A stretch of 64,000 bases of DNA from Paracoccaceae bacterium (GTDB taxonomy: Bacteria; Pseudomonadota; Alphaproteobacteria; Rhodobacterales; Rhodobacteraceae). Of the stretch, positions 47,939 through 59,367 are shown in pieces. Location of the stretch: positions 58,443-122,442 of the forward strand of contig JABXIA010000120.1 in the NCBI GenBank assembly GCA_013373325.1, read 5' to 3'. The position numbers were made by a program, and so were the translations under genes. How positions within the stretch are numbered: position 1 is the stretch's first letter; every line of letters begins with the position of its first letter. The notes beneath the pieces are model-generated. The model was not told the DNA's origin. It searched no databases and saw only the letters and a program-made list of their open reading frames with translations.

Positions 47939-49279
47939 ATGTCCAACAGCGAAATCCCACCTGATGAGCAGTTTGAATTGCATGACGGCGCGAGGCAGCT
48001 TCCACGCCTTGGACCCGGAAGGGCCGCGATGTGGTTACTTGCCAAATTGCTCAGCCGTCTGGTTCGGAACGGTCACCTGACTGTTATCGACCCCTGTTGT
48101 GGGACTTGGCGTTTCGGTGGCGGTGACGGCCCTGCCGTTTCAGTCCGATTGACCGACAAGGCGCTGCCTGCGCAACTTCTTGCAAACCCCAGTCTGGCGC
48201 TTGGCGAGGCCTATATGGATGGAACGCTCCGCATCGAGACCGGCAGCCTGCGCGACCTTCTTTCGATTTGCATGGCTGACCTCGACGCCGTCGACGCTTT
48301 GCCCGGGAAACGGATCAGGCAAGGGCTGGACGCTTTTTTGAGCCGCAGGTTGCATCACAACCCGATCAACCGGGCCCGCTGCAACGTGGCGCACCACTAT
48401 GATCTCTCGACCGAACTCTACGACCTCTTTCTTGACGCGGACCGACAGTATTCATGCGCCTACTTCGCCACAGGCAATGAAACTTTGGACGAGGCGCAAG
48501 CCCTCAAGAAACGACACATCGCTGCAAAGCTGCTGCTGCGGCCCGGCCTTGACGTTCTCGATATCGGCTCGGGCTGGGGGGGCTTGGCGCTGGAGCTTGC
48601 CCAACAGCATCAGGCCCGCGTGACCGGTCTGAGCCTGTCTACCGAACAGATCGTGGCCGCCCGCGCCAGCGCAACGCAGTCCGGCCTGTCCGAACAGGTC
48701 GCCTTTAAACTCCGCGACTACCGGCAAGAGAAAGGCCAGTATGACCGTGTCGTTTCGGTGGGCATGTTCGAGCATGTGGGCCGCAGTGGATTTGATGACT
48801 ATTTCAGCACGATCCGAAGGGTTCTCAAGCCGGATGGAGTCGCGCTTGTACATGCGATCGGTACGATGGCACCCAAAGGTGGCAGCGATGCGTGGATCAG
48901 GAAATACATTTTCCCCGGTGGCTATCTTCCGTCACTGTCCGAAACGATCTCGGCGGCGGAACGTTCTGGGCTTTGGGTCACCGATGTCGAGGTCCTGCGC
49001 CTGCATTATGCAGAGACCCTGCGGCACTGGTCCGAACGCTTCGCAGCCGAGCGCGGGACCGCGCGGAGGCTTTACGACGAACGGTTCTGCCGCATTTGGG
49101 AATTCTATCTGGCTGTCTGCGAAATGGCATTCCGGCATGGCCGGTTGATGGTGTTCCAGCTCCAGTTGGCCAAACGCCGCGACACCGTTCCGTTGACGCG
49201 GAATTACATCGCGGACGCTGAGGCAGATCACCACTGCCACATCAGGGCACTCGGCAAACAAATAGGGAGAGCAAGATGA
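47939..49279 (+). CDS. Cyclopropane-fatty-acyl-phospholipid synthase family methyltransferase
   Basis: VAHHYDLSTELYDLFLDADRQYSCAYF; LDIGSGWGGLALELA; SVGMFEHVGRSGFDDYF. Confidence 0.95.
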   Translation: MSNSEIPPDEQFELHDGARQLPRLGPGRAAMWLLAKLLSRLVRNGHLTVIDPCCGTWRFGGGDGPAVSVRLTDKALPAQLLANPSLALGEAYMDGTLRIETGSLRDLLSICMADLDAVDALPGKRIRQGLDAFLSRRLHHNPINRARCNVAHHYDLSTELYDLFLDADRQYSCAYFATGNETLDEAQALKKRHIAAKLLLRPGLDVLDIGSGWGGLALELAQQHQARVTGLSLSTEQIVAARASATQSGLSEQVAFKLRDYRQEKGQYDRVVSVGMFEHVGRSGFDDYFSTIRRVLKPDGVALVHAIGTMAPKGGSDAWIRKYIFPGGYLPSLSETISAAERSGLWVTDVEVLRLHYAETLRHWSERFAAERGTARRLYDERFCRIWEFYLAVCEMAFRHGRLMVFQLQLAKRRDTVPLTRNYIADAEADHHCHIRALGKQIGRAR

Positions 49280-50331
49280 CAGGCAAAGGGCAAATCAAGG
49301 TCGCCGTGAACGGATACGGTGTGATCGGCAAGCGCGTAGCCGACGCGGTGGCCGTGCAGGCCGACATGGACCTGATCGGCGTGGCGGATGTCGTGGCCGA
49401 CTGGCGCGCCCGGATGCCGGCAACCAAGGGCTTTGCCCTCTACGCTGCAGACCCGGAACGGGAATCCGCGATACAAAAGGCCGGCCTGAACCTCGCCGGC
49501 GGCTTGGACGATCTGTTGGCCGCCGCCGACATCGTGATCGATTGCACGCCGAAAAAGATCGCCGCTCAGAATGTGGAAACATACCGCGACAAAGGCATCC
49601 GTTTCATCGTTCACGGCGGCGAAAAACACAGCGTAACGGGCCATTCCTTTGTCGCCGAAGCGAATTATGAAACGGCGCTCGGGCGCGACAGCACCCGTGT
49701 CGTGTCCTGCAACACGACCTCGATCGTCCGCACGCTGAGCGCACTCAAACGGTCCGGCCTGCTTGGCTCGGCGCGCGGAACGCTGCTTCGGCGCGCCACT
49801 GATCCATGGGAAAGCCATCTGGGCGGGATCATGAACACGCTCGTTCCCGAACCCGAAATCCCTAGCCACCAAGGCCCCGATGCGCAAAGCGTCGATCCCG
49901 ACCTTGACGTGATCACGATGGCCGTCAAGGTGCCCCAGACCCTTGCGCATTTGCACTACTGGTCCGTGAGGATGCCGCGCAAGGCATCAAAGGATGAGGT
50001 GCTGGACGCATTCTGCGCGTCGTCCCGCATTGCTCTGATCCGGATGTCGGACGGGCTGGGTGCAATCAACGCAGTCAAGGAGATGATGGCCGATCTCGGG
50101 CGCCCCAACGACAGCCTCTACGAGGTGGCCCTGTGGGAGGACATGCTCAGGGTAGAGGGCGACGAGTTGTTCTATGCCTATATGGTCGACAACCAGGCTA
50201 TCGTGATCCCCGAGACCATCGACGCGATCCGTGCCCTAACCCAAGCTGAGCCAGACGGAGCCGCATCGATTGCGCGCACGAATGCGGCGCTGGGTGTCGG
50301 TGCGTTTGCGGCCAACACACCGACGCGTTAG
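49276..50331 (+). CDS. Type II (archaeal-type) glyceraldehyde-3-phosphate dehydrogenase family
   Basis: KVAVNGYGVIGKRVADAVAVQADMDLIGVADVVADWRA; IDCTPKKIAAQNVETY; VVSCNTTSIVRTLSAL catalytic Cys; RATDPWESHLGGIMNTLVPEPEIPSHQGPD. Confidence 0.9.
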   Translation: MTGKGQIKVAVNGYGVIGKRVADAVAVQADMDLIGVADVVADWRARMPATKGFALYAADPERESAIQKAGLNLAGGLDDLLAAADIVIDCTPKKIAAQNVETYRDKGIRFIVHGGEKHSVTGHSFVAEANYETALGRDSTRVVSCNTTSIVRTLSALKRSGLLGSARGTLLRRATDPWESHLGGIMNTLVPEPEIPSHQGPDAQSVDPDLDVITMAVKVPQTLAHLHYWSVRMPRKASKDEVLDAFCASSRIALIRMSDGLGAINAVKEMMADLGRPNDSLYEVALWEDMLRVEGDELFYAYMVDNQAIVIPETIDAIRALTQAEPDGAASIARTNAALGVGAFAANTPTR

Positions 50332-50365
50332 CAAGAGGCACTGAGGACTGAATTGGCGTGACTGA

Positions 50366-51136
50366 TCAGCCCGCCGCCATGCCCCCGTCGACGGGATATT
50401 GCGCTCCGGTGATGAACGCGGAATCGTCGGAGGCGAGGAAGAGGACGAGGTTGGCGATATCGAGGCTTTCGCCATAGCGACCCAGCGGGATCGTATCGGA
50501 AAGCTGCTGCTTTACTTCATCGCCGCGACCGGGATTGAAGCCTTCCTCCAGCGACCGCATCATCCGGGTGTTGACCGGCGATGGATGCACGGAATTGACC
50601 CGCACGTTGTGGCCCGCCGCCTCGATCGCAGCCGCGCGCGTCAGGCCGACTACGGCATGTTTCGACGTGATATAGGGCGCGACGTTTGGGCTGCCTTTGA
50701 GACCCGCAATGGACGACATGTTGATAACGCTTCCCGATTTCCGTCCGATCATCACCGGCAAGACATGCTGCAATCCAAGGAATGCGCCGCGCACGTTGAC
50801 TGCCATCACGCGGTCGAAATCCTTGATCTTCTGATCGATCAGTGGCGCGACCTTGCCCTCGATCCCGGCGTTGTTGAAGAACACGTCGATGCGTCCGAAT
50901 TTCTCGACGGTCTGCGCGACATATCGTTCGCAATCCTCGACCGACGATACGTCGGCCGCGATTGTCAGCACATCGCCCGAATTTCCAAGATCCCTCGCGG
51001 TATCCGACAGATCACTTTCCCTGAGGTCGACAAGCGCGACCTTGGCACCTTCGCTGAGAAAGAGCCGCGCGGTTTCCAGACCGATACCAGCTGCGCCCCC
51101 GGTGATCAGGGCGACTTTGTCGGCGAGACGTTTCAT
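50366..51136 (-). CDS. Short-chain dehydrogenase/reductase
   Basis: ALITGGAAGIGLETARL; NNAG; PYITSKHAVVGLTRAAAIEAA. Confidence 0.93.
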   Translation of the reverse strand: MKRLADKVALITGGAAGIGLETARLFLSEGAKVALVDLRESDLSDTARDLGNSGDVLTIAADVSSVEDCERYVAQTVEKFGRIDVFFNNAGIEGKVAPLIDQKIKDFDRVMAVNVRGAFLGLQHVLPVMIGRKSGSVINMSSIAGLKGSPNVAPYITSKHAVVGLTRAAAIEAAGHNVRVNSVHPSPVNTRMMRSLEEGFNPGRGDEVKQQLSDTIPLGRYGESLDIANLVLFLASDDSAFITGAQYPVDGGMAAG

Positions 51137-52071
51137 CGAGAATCTCCTTTTGATGATTTTGGGGGTGACGAACGAACCTGCGTCCCGGCCGTTCCATCCA
51201 GAAGCGCCAGCGCATCCTCAAGCTGACCGATACCAGCGAGGCCTCCTGCCTCCGCGAAATCGGCCGCTGCCGCCATCTTGGGGCCCATAGAGCCCGCCGC
51301 CAGGTCGAGCGCCCGCGCCTCTGGCGGGGTGAGATGTCGGATGGGCGCCGCATCATCCGTTCCGAAATCCCGGTAGGCCGCATCCACGTCAGTGAGCAGA
51401 AGCAGCGCATCCGCCCCGAGCCGTTGCGCAAGCAGCGCGCTGGCGGCATCCTTGTCGATCACGGCCTCGATCCCGGTCATGCTGCCGTCGGGCAGGCGCA
51501 GCACGGGAATGCCCCCGCCTCCGGTGCAGATCACGATCACACCCTGATCCAGCAGCAGGCGCAGCACACGCAGATCCGGAATGTCCTGCGGCTTTGGCGA
51601 AGGCACGACGCGCCGCCATTTGTCCCCGTCCTGCGCGATGCTCCAACCGGCGGCGGTGGCGCGTGTTTCGGCCTCGTCGCGGGAATAGACCGGGCCGATG
51701 AACTTGCTGGGCGCCTGAAACGCGGGGTCGTCCGCGTGGACCACAACCTGCGTCAGAAGCGTGGCGACCGGAAGCGCATGATCCAGCGCATTCTCCAGTT
51801 CCTGCTCGATCATGTAGCCGATCATGCCGACGGTTTCCGCACCCAGCACGTCGAGAGGAAATGCCTCGTCGGGTTTGTACACCGCCCCCTGAAGCGCCAG
51901 CAGCCCGACCTGCGGACCGTTGCCGTGGGTCACGACCAGTGTGTGCCCGGCGCGCACGATATTTGCCAGCGCAGCGGACGCAGTCCGGACGTTGGCGCGT
52001 TGATTGTCTGCCGTCAGGGGTTGACCCCGCTGCAGCAGGGCGTTCCCGCCAAGCGCTGCGACCACCAGCAC
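51133..52071 (-). CDS. arcC: Carbamate kinase
   Basis: VVAALGGNALLQRGQPLTADNQRANV; THGNGPQVGLLALQ; VICTGGGGIPVLR; DKDAASALLAQRLGADALLLLTDVDA. Confidence 0.95.
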   Translation of the reverse strand: MLVVAALGGNALLQRGQPLTADNQRANVRTASAALANIVRAGHTLVVTHGNGPQVGLLALQGAVYKPDEAFPLDVLGAETVGMIGYMIEQELENALDHALPVATLLTQVVVHADDPAFQAPSKFIGPVYSRDEAETRATAAGWSIAQDGDKWRRVVPSPKPQDIPDLRVLRLLLDQGVIVICTGGGGIPVLRLPDGSMTGIEAVIDKDAASALLAQRLGADALLLLTDVDAAYRDFGTDDAAPIRHLTPPEARALDLAAGSMGPKMAAAADFAEAGGLAGIGQLEDALALLDGTAGTQVRSSPPKSSKGDSR

Positions 52072-52073
52072 GG

Positions 52074-53075
52074 CTAGTTAGCCAATGTGGCGACAAGGAT
52101 CGCCTTGATGGTGTGTAGCCGGTTCTCGGCCTGATCAAAGACTATGGAGGCCGGGCTTTCGAACACCTCTTCGGTCACTTCCATCGCCGTGATGTCGAAA
52201 TGTTTTGCGATGTCGGCACCGACCTCAGTCTCGGCGTTGTGGAAGGCGGGCAGGCAGTGCATGAACTTGGTCTGCGGATTGCCGGTCTGCGCCATCACGT
52301 CCGAGTTGACCTGATAGGGCAGAAGTTGGCGGATACGTTCTTCCCATTTGTCCTTGGATTCACCCATCGACAGCCAGACATCGGTGTAGATGAAATCGGC
52401 CCCTTTCACCGCCTCGCCCACCTCTTCGGTGATGGTGATGCGCGCGCCGGTGGTCTCTGCGATCCGGTGCGCTTCGTCCTGAATGGCTGGATCGGGCCAA
52501 CAGGCCTTTGGCCCGCACAGACGCACGTCCATACCCATTTTGGCGCCGCCGATCAGCAGGCTGTCGCCCATGTTGTTGCCCGCATCCCCCAGAAACGCAT
52601 AGGCAATCTGACCCAGCGGTTTGTCGGAATGCTCTGACATGGTGAGGAAATCGGCGAGGATCTGCGTGGGGTGGAATTCGTCCGTCAGACCGTTATAGAC
52701 CGGCACCCCGGCATACTGCGCCAGCGTCTCGACGATGGGATGACCGAAGCCGCGATATTCGATCGCGTCATAGACCCGGCCCAGCACGCGGGCGGTGTCC
52801 TTCACGGTCTCCTTCTTGCCCAGATGCGACCCCGACGGCCCCAGATAGGTGACATGGGCGCCCTGATCGTGGGCGGCCACCTCGAAGCCGACGCGCGTGC
52901 GGGTGCTGTCCTTTTCAAAGATCAGCGCGATTTCCTTGCCGGTCAGGCGCGGCACTTCGTAGCCACCGTATTTCGCCGCCTTCAGGTCGGCGGAGAGTTT
53001 CAGCAGAAAGCCGATTTCCTGCGGGCTGAAGTCGCGCAGCGCAAGAAAATGGCGGTTTCGTAGATTGTAGGACAT
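52074..53075 (-). CDS. arcB: Ornithine carbamoyltransferase, catabolic context
   Basis: [68 protein letters not shown] at 53075. Confidence 0.95.
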   Translation of the reverse strand: MSYNLRNRHFLALRDFSPQEIGFLLKLSADLKAAKYGGYEVPRLTGKEIALIFEKDSTRTRVGFEVAAHDQGAHVTYLGPSGSHLGKKETVKDTARVLGRVYDAIEYRGFGHPIVETLAQYAGVPVYNGLTDEFHPTQILADFLTMSEHSDKPLGQIAYAFLGDAGNNMGDSLLIGGAKMGMDVRLCGPKACWPDPAIQDEAHRIAETTGARITITEEVGEAVKGADFIYTDVWLSMGESKDKWEERIRQLLPYQVNSDVMAQTGNPQTKFMHCLPAFHNAETEVGADIAKHFDITAMEVTEEVFESPASIVFDQAENRLHTIKAILVATLAN

Positions 53076-53089
53076 GGGGTTTCCTTTTG

Positions 53090-54316
53090 TCAGATTGCGT
53101 CGCGGATGGTGGGGCAGCTCATGCAATGGCTTCCACCCCTGCCCCGGCCCAGTTCGGCACCGGGAATGGCCAGAACTTCGATCCCGGCGTCCTTCAGCGC
53201 GGCGTTGGTGTCATCATTGCGGTCATAGCCGATGACAACACCGGGCCGCAGCGCCAGCACGTTGTTGCCGTCATTCCACTGCTCGCGCGACTGCTCGGCC
53301 AGATCGCTGCCGCCGGTCGGGACCAGATGCAGTTTCTTGAAACCCAATATCTCGGCGGTGATTTCGAAAAGATGCCGGGCGTCGCGCCGGATATCGAGCG
53401 CGGCACCGGCCGACCCGGGACGCAGGTCATAGCAGGTGATCGCGTCAGCCACCTCCTTGAACGTCGTCACGACATCGTTGCCGCAATGGGTGAATACCGT
53501 GTCCAGATGCATTGCCGCCCGCGACCGGGGCATCTGGCAGGCGATGACGCGCGTCACGTCACCCCCCAGAAACAACGCCTCGGCCAACTGACCCACCGCC
53601 TGCGGAGACGAGCGTTCGCCCATACCGACCATCACGACGCCATGGCCGATGGGCATGATATCGCCCCCTTCCAGCGTAGCCGCGCCAAATTCGCGCGTCG
53701 GATCGCCGAACCAGACACGCGCATCTGCGAACTTGGGGTGGAACCGATAAACGGCGGCCATCAACAGCGTTTCGGGCCGCCGTGCCGGCCAGTACATCGG
53801 GTTCAGAGAGACGCCGCCATAGACCCAGGCGGAATTGTCCCGCGTGAAGATGAAATTGGGCAGCGGTGGCAAAACAAAGCCGTTGAGGCCGAGATAGCTG
53901 CCGAACATGCCCGACGGGGTGAAAGGAAGATCGTCGACGGTGATCCCACCAACGAGAAAACGGGCGAGTTCCACGCCCGGCAGTGCCTCCATCCAGGCGC
54001 GCAGGTCGTCACGCATCCCCACGCCCACATCATTGCGGGTGATCCGGTGGTCGAGCACCCAGGTGCGCGCCTCCTTGATGTCCAGCGTCTCGGCGAGCAG
54101 CGCCATGGCATCCAGGACCTCGATGCCCTCGCCGCGCATGATGTCGGCAAAGACGGCATGGTCCTTGATCGCCTGCTTGACCCAAAACACATCATCGAAC
54201 AGTAGATCGGCGCAGTTTTCGGGGGTCAGGCGGCGGTGGGCAAGTCCGGGCGGCGACACGATCACCTGCCGCAATTGCCCTGTTTCCGAATGTACGCCGA
54301 GTTTCAGTTCAGACAT
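53090..54316 (-). CDS. arcA: Arginine deiminase
   Basis: [74 protein letters not shown] catalytic Cys. Confidence 0.97.
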   Translation of the reverse strand: MSELKLGVHSETGQLRQVIVSPPGLAHRRLTPENCADLLFDDVFWVKQAIKDHAVFADIMRGEGIEVLDAMALLAETLDIKEARTWVLDHRITRNDVGVGMRDDLRAWMEALPGVELARFLVGGITVDDLPFTPSGMFGSYLGLNGFVLPPLPNFIFTRDNSAWVYGGVSLNPMYWPARRPETLLMAAVYRFHPKFADARVWFGDPTREFGAATLEGGDIMPIGHGVVMVGMGERSSPQAVGQLAEALFLGGDVTRVIACQMPRSRAAMHLDTVFTHCGNDVVTTFKEVADAITCYDLRPGSAGAALDIRRDARHLFEITAEILGFKKLHLVPTGGSDLAEQSREQWNDGNNVLALRPGVVIGYDRNDDTNAALKDAGIEVLAIPGAELGRGRGGSHCMSCPTIRDAI

Positions 54317-54340
54317 CTGCGGTAACTCCTATGTATTCAG

Positions 54341-55810
54341 TCAAAGAATGGCGGCCAAGCTGATGCTGGCCGAGATGAAGACGACGAGGATCAGCAGTAA
54401 TGGCCATACGAAGACAACCCACCGATCAAACGATACGCGTCCGATCGCCAGACCGCCGATCACCACTGCGGATGTGGGCGTGATCAGGTTCACCAGCCCG
54501 CTTGCGGATTGATAGGCCGTCACCACAAGGTCGCGACCGACGCCCGCAAAATCCCCCAGTGGGGCGAGGATGGGCATCGACAGAACCGCCAGTCCGGAAG
54601 ATGAAGGTACGAGGAAGCTCATCCCGATCTCAATCCAGAGCATCAGGTTGATGAACGCGATTTCCGGCAGGCCGCCGAGGGTGTCGGCCGCGCTGTTGAG
54701 GATGGTATCGGCGATCAGGCCCTGTTCCATGATGACGACGATGCCGCGCGCCAGCCCGATCACCAGCGCCACGCCCAGCAGATCCCTGGCGCCGTCGACA
54801 AAGGCCGAGGTCAGTTTCTTCTCGCCCAATCGCGCGACAACCCCGACGACGATGGCCATGCCGAAGAACAGCGCCCCCATCCGGGCCATCCACCAGCCCT
54901 GGCTCGACACGCCCCAGATCATGACGGCAAAGGTGGCGAAGAACAGGAGCAGAACCAGCTTCTGGGTGCCGGTCAGCTTCGGCTCGCTGAATTCCGCGTC
55001 CGTCTCTTTCAGGAAAAACCGCCGGTCGCTTTCGCGTTGCGCCGCGACGACGGATCGCGCCGGGTCCGCCTTGACCCTGGAGGCGTAGCGCATGACATAG
55101 GCAATGCAGATCGCGAGGCCGCCCAGCAGGATGACCAGCCGCAAGGCGATGCCTTCGGTGAACGGAATGCCCGCCGCGTTGGAGGCGATCACCGTGGCGA
55201 AAGGGTTGATCGTCGAGCCCAGCGTGCCGATGCCCGCGCCGATCAGGATGATCGCCACGCCGGTCACGGAATCGTATCCCGCGGCGATGACCACCGGGAT
55301 CAGCAGCGCGTAGAAGGCCAGCGTTTCCTCGGCCATGCCGTAGGTCGTTCCGCCCAGGGCGAAGAGCGACATAAGGATCGGGATCATCCAGATCTCGCGG
55401 CCCTTCAGGCGGACCATCGCCGCCTGGATCCCCGTGTCGATCGCATTTGTCGCGTTTACCACCCCCAGAAAACCGCCCAGGAGCAGCACGAACAGCGCCA
55501 CGTCGATGGCATTGGCGGCATAGCTGTCGGGGTCATAGAACCCGGCGACAGGTGCCAGCATGACATCCACGAAGCCCTGCGGATTGGCTTCGACCGTCTG
55601 ATAGGTGCCCGGCACCGCGATCTCGCGCCCGACCTCTTCATTCATCGCGCGGTCGTACTGCCCGGCAGGGATGATCCAGGTCAGGGCCGCAACGGCGATG
55701 ATCAGCAGAAAAAGGATGGAATAGGCGGTGGGAAATCGTGCTGCCAGTCCGCTCCCGTCGGGCTTCTTGTCTGTAGATGTATCAGTCATCGTGGCCTCCC
55801 CTTCATTCAA
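54341..55810 (-). CDS. YfcC/ArcD-type basic amino acid antiporter-like permease
   Basis: 489 aa, 12-TM pattern, [44 protein letters not shown]; first gene of ADI operon. Confidence 0.88.
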   Translation of the reverse strand: MNEGEATMTDTSTDKKPDGSGLAARFPTAYSILFLLIIAVAALTWIIPAGQYDRAMNEEVGREIAVPGTYQTVEANPQGFVDVMLAPVAGFYDPDSYAANAIDVALFVLLLGGFLGVVNATNAIDTGIQAAMVRLKGREIWMIPILMSLFALGGTTYGMAEETLAFYALLIPVVIAAGYDSVTGVAIILIGAGIGTLGSTINPFATVIASNAAGIPFTEGIALRLVILLGGLAICIAYVMRYASRVKADPARSVVAAQRESDRRFFLKETDAEFSEPKLTGTQKLVLLLFFATFAVMIWGVSSQGWWMARMGALFFGMAIVVGVVARLGEKKLTSAFVDGARDLLGVALVIGLARGIVVIMEQGLIADTILNSAADTLGGLPEIAFINLMLWIEIGMSFLVPSSSGLAVLSMPILAPLGDFAGVGRDLVVTAYQSASGLVNLITPTSAVVIGGLAIGRVSFDRWVVFVWPLLLILVVFISASISLAAIL

Positions 55811-58191
55811 TGCGTTTGGTGTGTTTGTGGTGTGGAACCCGGCTCCAGGATGGTTTCAGAATCCACCGGGTTCCGCCGATCACCTGCGCCGCCTTGGCCT
55901 TCGCTGATCCCTTCCAGCCGCGTCCGCTTGAGCAGCAGCGCGTTGACCGCGACCAGCGCCGAGCTGCCCGACATGGCAATTGCGGCGACGGCAGGGCTGA
56001 TGATCAGCGGGTAGAACACGCCCGCTGCAGCGGGGAAGGCGATCACGTTGTAGGCCACCGCCCAGAACAGGTTCTGGTGCATCTTGCGCAGGGTGGCGCG
56101 CGACAGCTCGATCGCGCCCACGACATCGTAGGGATCGCTTTTCATCAGCACGACATCGGCGCTTTCCATCGCCACATCCGTGCCCGCGCCGATGGCAAAG
56201 CCGACATCGGCCTGGGTCAGCGCGGGCGCGTCATTGACGCCGTCGCCGACCATGCCCACCTTCTTGCCCTTGGCCTGAAGCTCCTTGACCTTCTCGGCCT
56301 TCTGACCGGGCAGCACGTCGGCCAGCACCATGTCGATGCCCAACTCGGCCGCGATCCGCCGCGCCGTGCCCTCGTTGTCGCCGGTCAGCATCGCCACCTC
56401 GACGCCGCGTTCGCGCAGCTTGGCCACGGCGGCCATGGCGCTTGGGCGCGGTGCATCGGCGATGGCGATCAGCCCGAGCATCCGCCCGCCCTTCGCCACA
56501 TGCACCACGGTGCGGCCCTCGCCCTTCAGGCGCTCGGCTTCGGCATCCAGCGCGCCAAGGTCGATGCCTTGCTCGTCCATCAGCCGGCGGTTGCCGACCA
56601 GCACTGGCTCGCCCGCGATCTCGGCGCGTGCGCCGCGGCCTTCAAGGTTCTCGAAGCCGGCCATCTGCGGCACATCGAGCCCCTCGGCGCGCTGGACGAT
56701 GGCCAGCGCCAAGGGGTGATCCGATCCGCGATCGACAGAGGCCGCGGCGCGCAGCGCATCATCCTCGGTACTCCCGTCGGCCGCGACGAGTTCGACAACG
56801 CGCGGCTCGCCCATCGTCAGCGTGCCGGTCTTGTCGAAGACGATCACGTCGAGCTTGGTCGCATCCTCGAGCGCCCCGGCATTCTTGAACAGGATGCCGT
56901 GCTGCGCCCCCAACCCGGTGCCCACCATGACAGCCATTGGCGTGGCCAGCCCAAGCGCATCCGGGCAGGCGATGACGAAAACGGTGATCGTCAGTGTAAG
57001 CGCGAACAGCAGCGGCGATCCGATCCACCAGAACCAGACCGCGAAGGTGGCCAGCCCGATCACGATGGCGATGAGGACCAGCCATTGCGACGCCCGGTCG
57101 GCCAGAAGCTGTGCCGGTGCCTTCGAGTTCTGCGCCTCCTGCACCAGCTTGACGATCTGAGCCAGCGCGGTGTCGGCGCCGACCTTGGTGGCGCGGTAGC
57201 GGAACGTGCCGGTCTTATTGATCGTGGCGCCGATGACGGTATCGCCCAAGCTCTTGTTCACCGGCATCGACTCGCCCGTCAGCATCGACTCGTCGACCAG
57301 CGAAGATCCTTCCAAAACCTCGCCGTCCACCGGAATCTTGTTTCCCGGGCGGATCACCACCGTTTCGCCCTGAAGCACTTCGGAGGTCGGCACCTCGGTC
57401 TCCTGCCCGTCGCGGATCACCGTGGCCATCGGCGGCGCGAGATCGAGCAGCGCCCGGATCGCCGCAGAGGCACCGGCGCGCGCCCGCATTTCCAGCCAGT
57501 GGCCCAACAGGATGAAGACCAGCAGCACCGCGACCGCCTCGTAGAACTGCACGCCGGGAAAGAAGAAGGTCGAGCCGACGCTGAACACATATCCGGTGCC
57601 GACCGACAGCACGACGAGCACGGCCATGTTGAGGATGCCGTTCTTCAGCGCCCGCCAAGCGGCTACGAAAAACGGCCAACTGGGCCAGACGATGCCCGCG
57701 CTGCCGAGGAAGAACAGCCAAAGGTCCAGCCTCAGGCCGAAAGGCGGCACCGGGGGCGTGAACATGCCGCCCATCGGCGAGTAGATGAAGATCGGGATGG
57801 TAAAGAGCAGCGCCACCCAGAACCGGTTGCGCATGTCGCGGACCATGTCGGCCATCTCCATGCCGCCGCCGTGACCCATCTCATGGGCCATCGCGTCCTT
57901 GGCAACGGGCCCTGTCGCGCCATGCGCCGCGTGGTCTTCATGGCCGGTGTGGTCCATCTGGCAGATATGGTTCGGCATACGCTCTCCGGCGCAGTGAAAG
58001 CCGCAGGCGTCGATCGCCTTGCGCAGCGCCTCCTCGTTCACCACCGTTTCGTCGTACTGCACTGTCACACTGGCAGACGCAGGGTTCGCTTCCGCCCGGT
58101 GAACGCCGTCGAGGGCGGATACATGACGTTCGACCGCGAGATGATCGAGTTCCTCGAACAATCCGCGGACCTCAAGGGTCAAGGTTTTCAA
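55807..58191 (-). CDS. P1B-type heavy-metal (Cu-like) ATPase with CPD ion motif
   Basis: [31 protein letters not shown] in place of CPC; N-terminal HMA-like domain plus His/Met-rich linker. Confidence 0.95.
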   Translation of the reverse strand: MKTLTLEVRGLFEELDHLAVERHVSALDGVHRAEANPASASVTVQYDETVVNEEALRKAIDACGFHCAGERMPNHICQMDHTGHEDHAAHGATGPVAKDAMAHEMGHGGGMEMADMVRDMRNRFWVALLFTIPIFIYSPMGGMFTPPVPPFGLRLDLWLFFLGSAGIVWPSWPFFVAAWRALKNGILNMAVLVVLSVGTGYVFSVGSTFFFPGVQFYEAVAVLLVFILLGHWLEMRARAGASAAIRALLDLAPPMATVIRDGQETEVPTSEVLQGETVVIRPGNKIPVDGEVLEGSSLVDESMLTGESMPVNKSLGDTVIGATINKTGTFRYRATKVGADTALAQIVKLVQEAQNSKAPAQLLADRASQWLVLIAIVIGLATFAVWFWWIGSPLLFALTLTITVFVIACPDALGLATPMAVMVGTGLGAQHGILFKNAGALEDATKLDVIVFDKTGTLTMGEPRVVELVAADGSTEDDALRAAASVDRGSDHPLALAIVQRAEGLDVPQMAGFENLEGRGARAEIAGEPVLVGNRRLMDEQGIDLGALDAEAERLKGEGRTVVHVAKGGRMLGLIAIADAPRPSAMAAVAKLRERGVEVAMLTGDNEGTARRIAAELGIDMVLADVLPGQKAEKVKELQAKGKKVGMVGDGVNDAPALTQADVGFAIGAGTDVAMESADVVLMKSDPYDVVGAIELSRATLRKMHQNLFWAVAYNVIAFPAAAGVFYPLIISPAVAAIAMSGSSALVAVNALLLKRTRLEGISEGQGGAGDRRNPVDSETILEPGSTPQTHQTH

Positions 58192-58402
58192 TGCTGGCTC
58201 CTGTCGATTAATCCTTGCGGTCGCGAAGGACCGTCAGGGGAATAGACGTTGCCAGGCATCGGACGTTACAGTGTCCGGCGAAAATCTTCGCAGGCACTGC
58301 CGCTGGTGTCACCCATGAGACGGTAACGCTTTACGTCCACTCGCGTCAGTATTTCCGTATGGCGCGCACTGGCGCAGGGTCGGGCAGCCTGGGACCAACC
58401 AA

Positions 58403-59302
58403 TTGACGAAAAGCCAAATTGCGGAGTTTGAATTGAGCAGCATGACCAAAGCGAGCACTGCAACCCACAAGTGCTTTGCCCTCGTGCTAAGTGGCGGCGG
58501 GGCAAGGGGCCTCTCGCATGCTGGCGTACTCAGAGCTTTGATCGCCAGGGGCTACATCCCAAGCGCCGTCGTGGGCGTGTCGATGGGCGCGGTTGTCGGT
58601 GCTACGTATGCTCTTAATGACAAATGGTACGACGCACTCGTGGGCATGGATACCAGCGGGTTTCCGGCAACACCGGACTTTCGCGTGCCTGGAATGGCTG
58701 CAAGGATCAGGGGAATGCGGCTTGCTTTGCTTGCCGCGCGGGACATGTATTTTGGCTGGGGATCAGGCGCGCGCACCGAGACCTGGGGCCGCAGTGTCCT
58801 GTCCGGCCTGACCAAGGGCAAGAACCTGCAGGACGGCCGCATCCCGGCTTTTGTCTGTGCAACCGACATGCTGTCTGGCCAACGCGTGGTATTCGGCAAG
58901 GGAGATGCCACTGATTATGTCTATTCAAGCGCGGCGCTGGCCGGAATACTGCCGCCCCTTGTCGATGATCCGTATGTACTGATGGACGGAGCCTATTCCG
59001 ATATCGCGCCGGTGGACGTCGCCAGGGCCACCGGCGCGGAAGTCGTGATCGCTGTGGATCCCAGCCAGCGCGAAAACGCGACTGGCCCGAAAAACGGCTT
59101 GCAGGCGATGATGCGATCCATCGAGGTCTGCCAGTATGAACATGCGCGACTGCGTTTTGAGCAAGCGGATTTTGTGATCCGACCCGCTTTCAGCCAGACC
59201 ATCGGCACACTGGAATTCCGGCAAAAGCGTCATTGTATTGCGGCAGGCGCCGTGGCGACCCGCCGCGCATATAACGACATCAGCATGCTGCTCGCCCCCT
59301 GA
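58403..59302 (+). CDS. Patatin-like phospholipase
   Basis: LVLSGGGARGLSHAGVLRAL; VVGVSMGAVVGATYAL (GxSxG); DGAYSDIAPV (DGA). Start uncertain. Confidence 0.93.
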   Translation: MTKSQIAEFELSSMTKASTATHKCFALVLSGGGARGLSHAGVLRALIARGYIPSAVVGVSMGAVVGATYALNDKWYDALVGMDTSGFPATPDFRVPGMAARIRGMRLALLAARDMYFGWGSGARTETWGRSVLSGLTKGKNLQDGRIPAFVCATDMLSGQRVVFGKGDATDYVYSSAALAGILPPLVDDPYVLMDGAYSDIAPVDVARATGAEVVIAVDPSQRENATGPKNGLQAMMRSIEVCQYEHARLRFEQADFVIRPAFSQTIGTLEFRQKRHCIAAGAVATRRAYNDISMLLAP

Positions 59303-59367
59303 TCGGCGAGTTGCCCCCGACGTGCGATTGCGCTCAGTTGCAGTCACCCAGGAAACATCCCTGCAAG

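Noticed and set aside
55777-58245. 822-aa plus-strand ORF
   Set aside because: Antisense of the P1B ATPase, low-complexity Arg/His/Asp-rich translation, no family motif.
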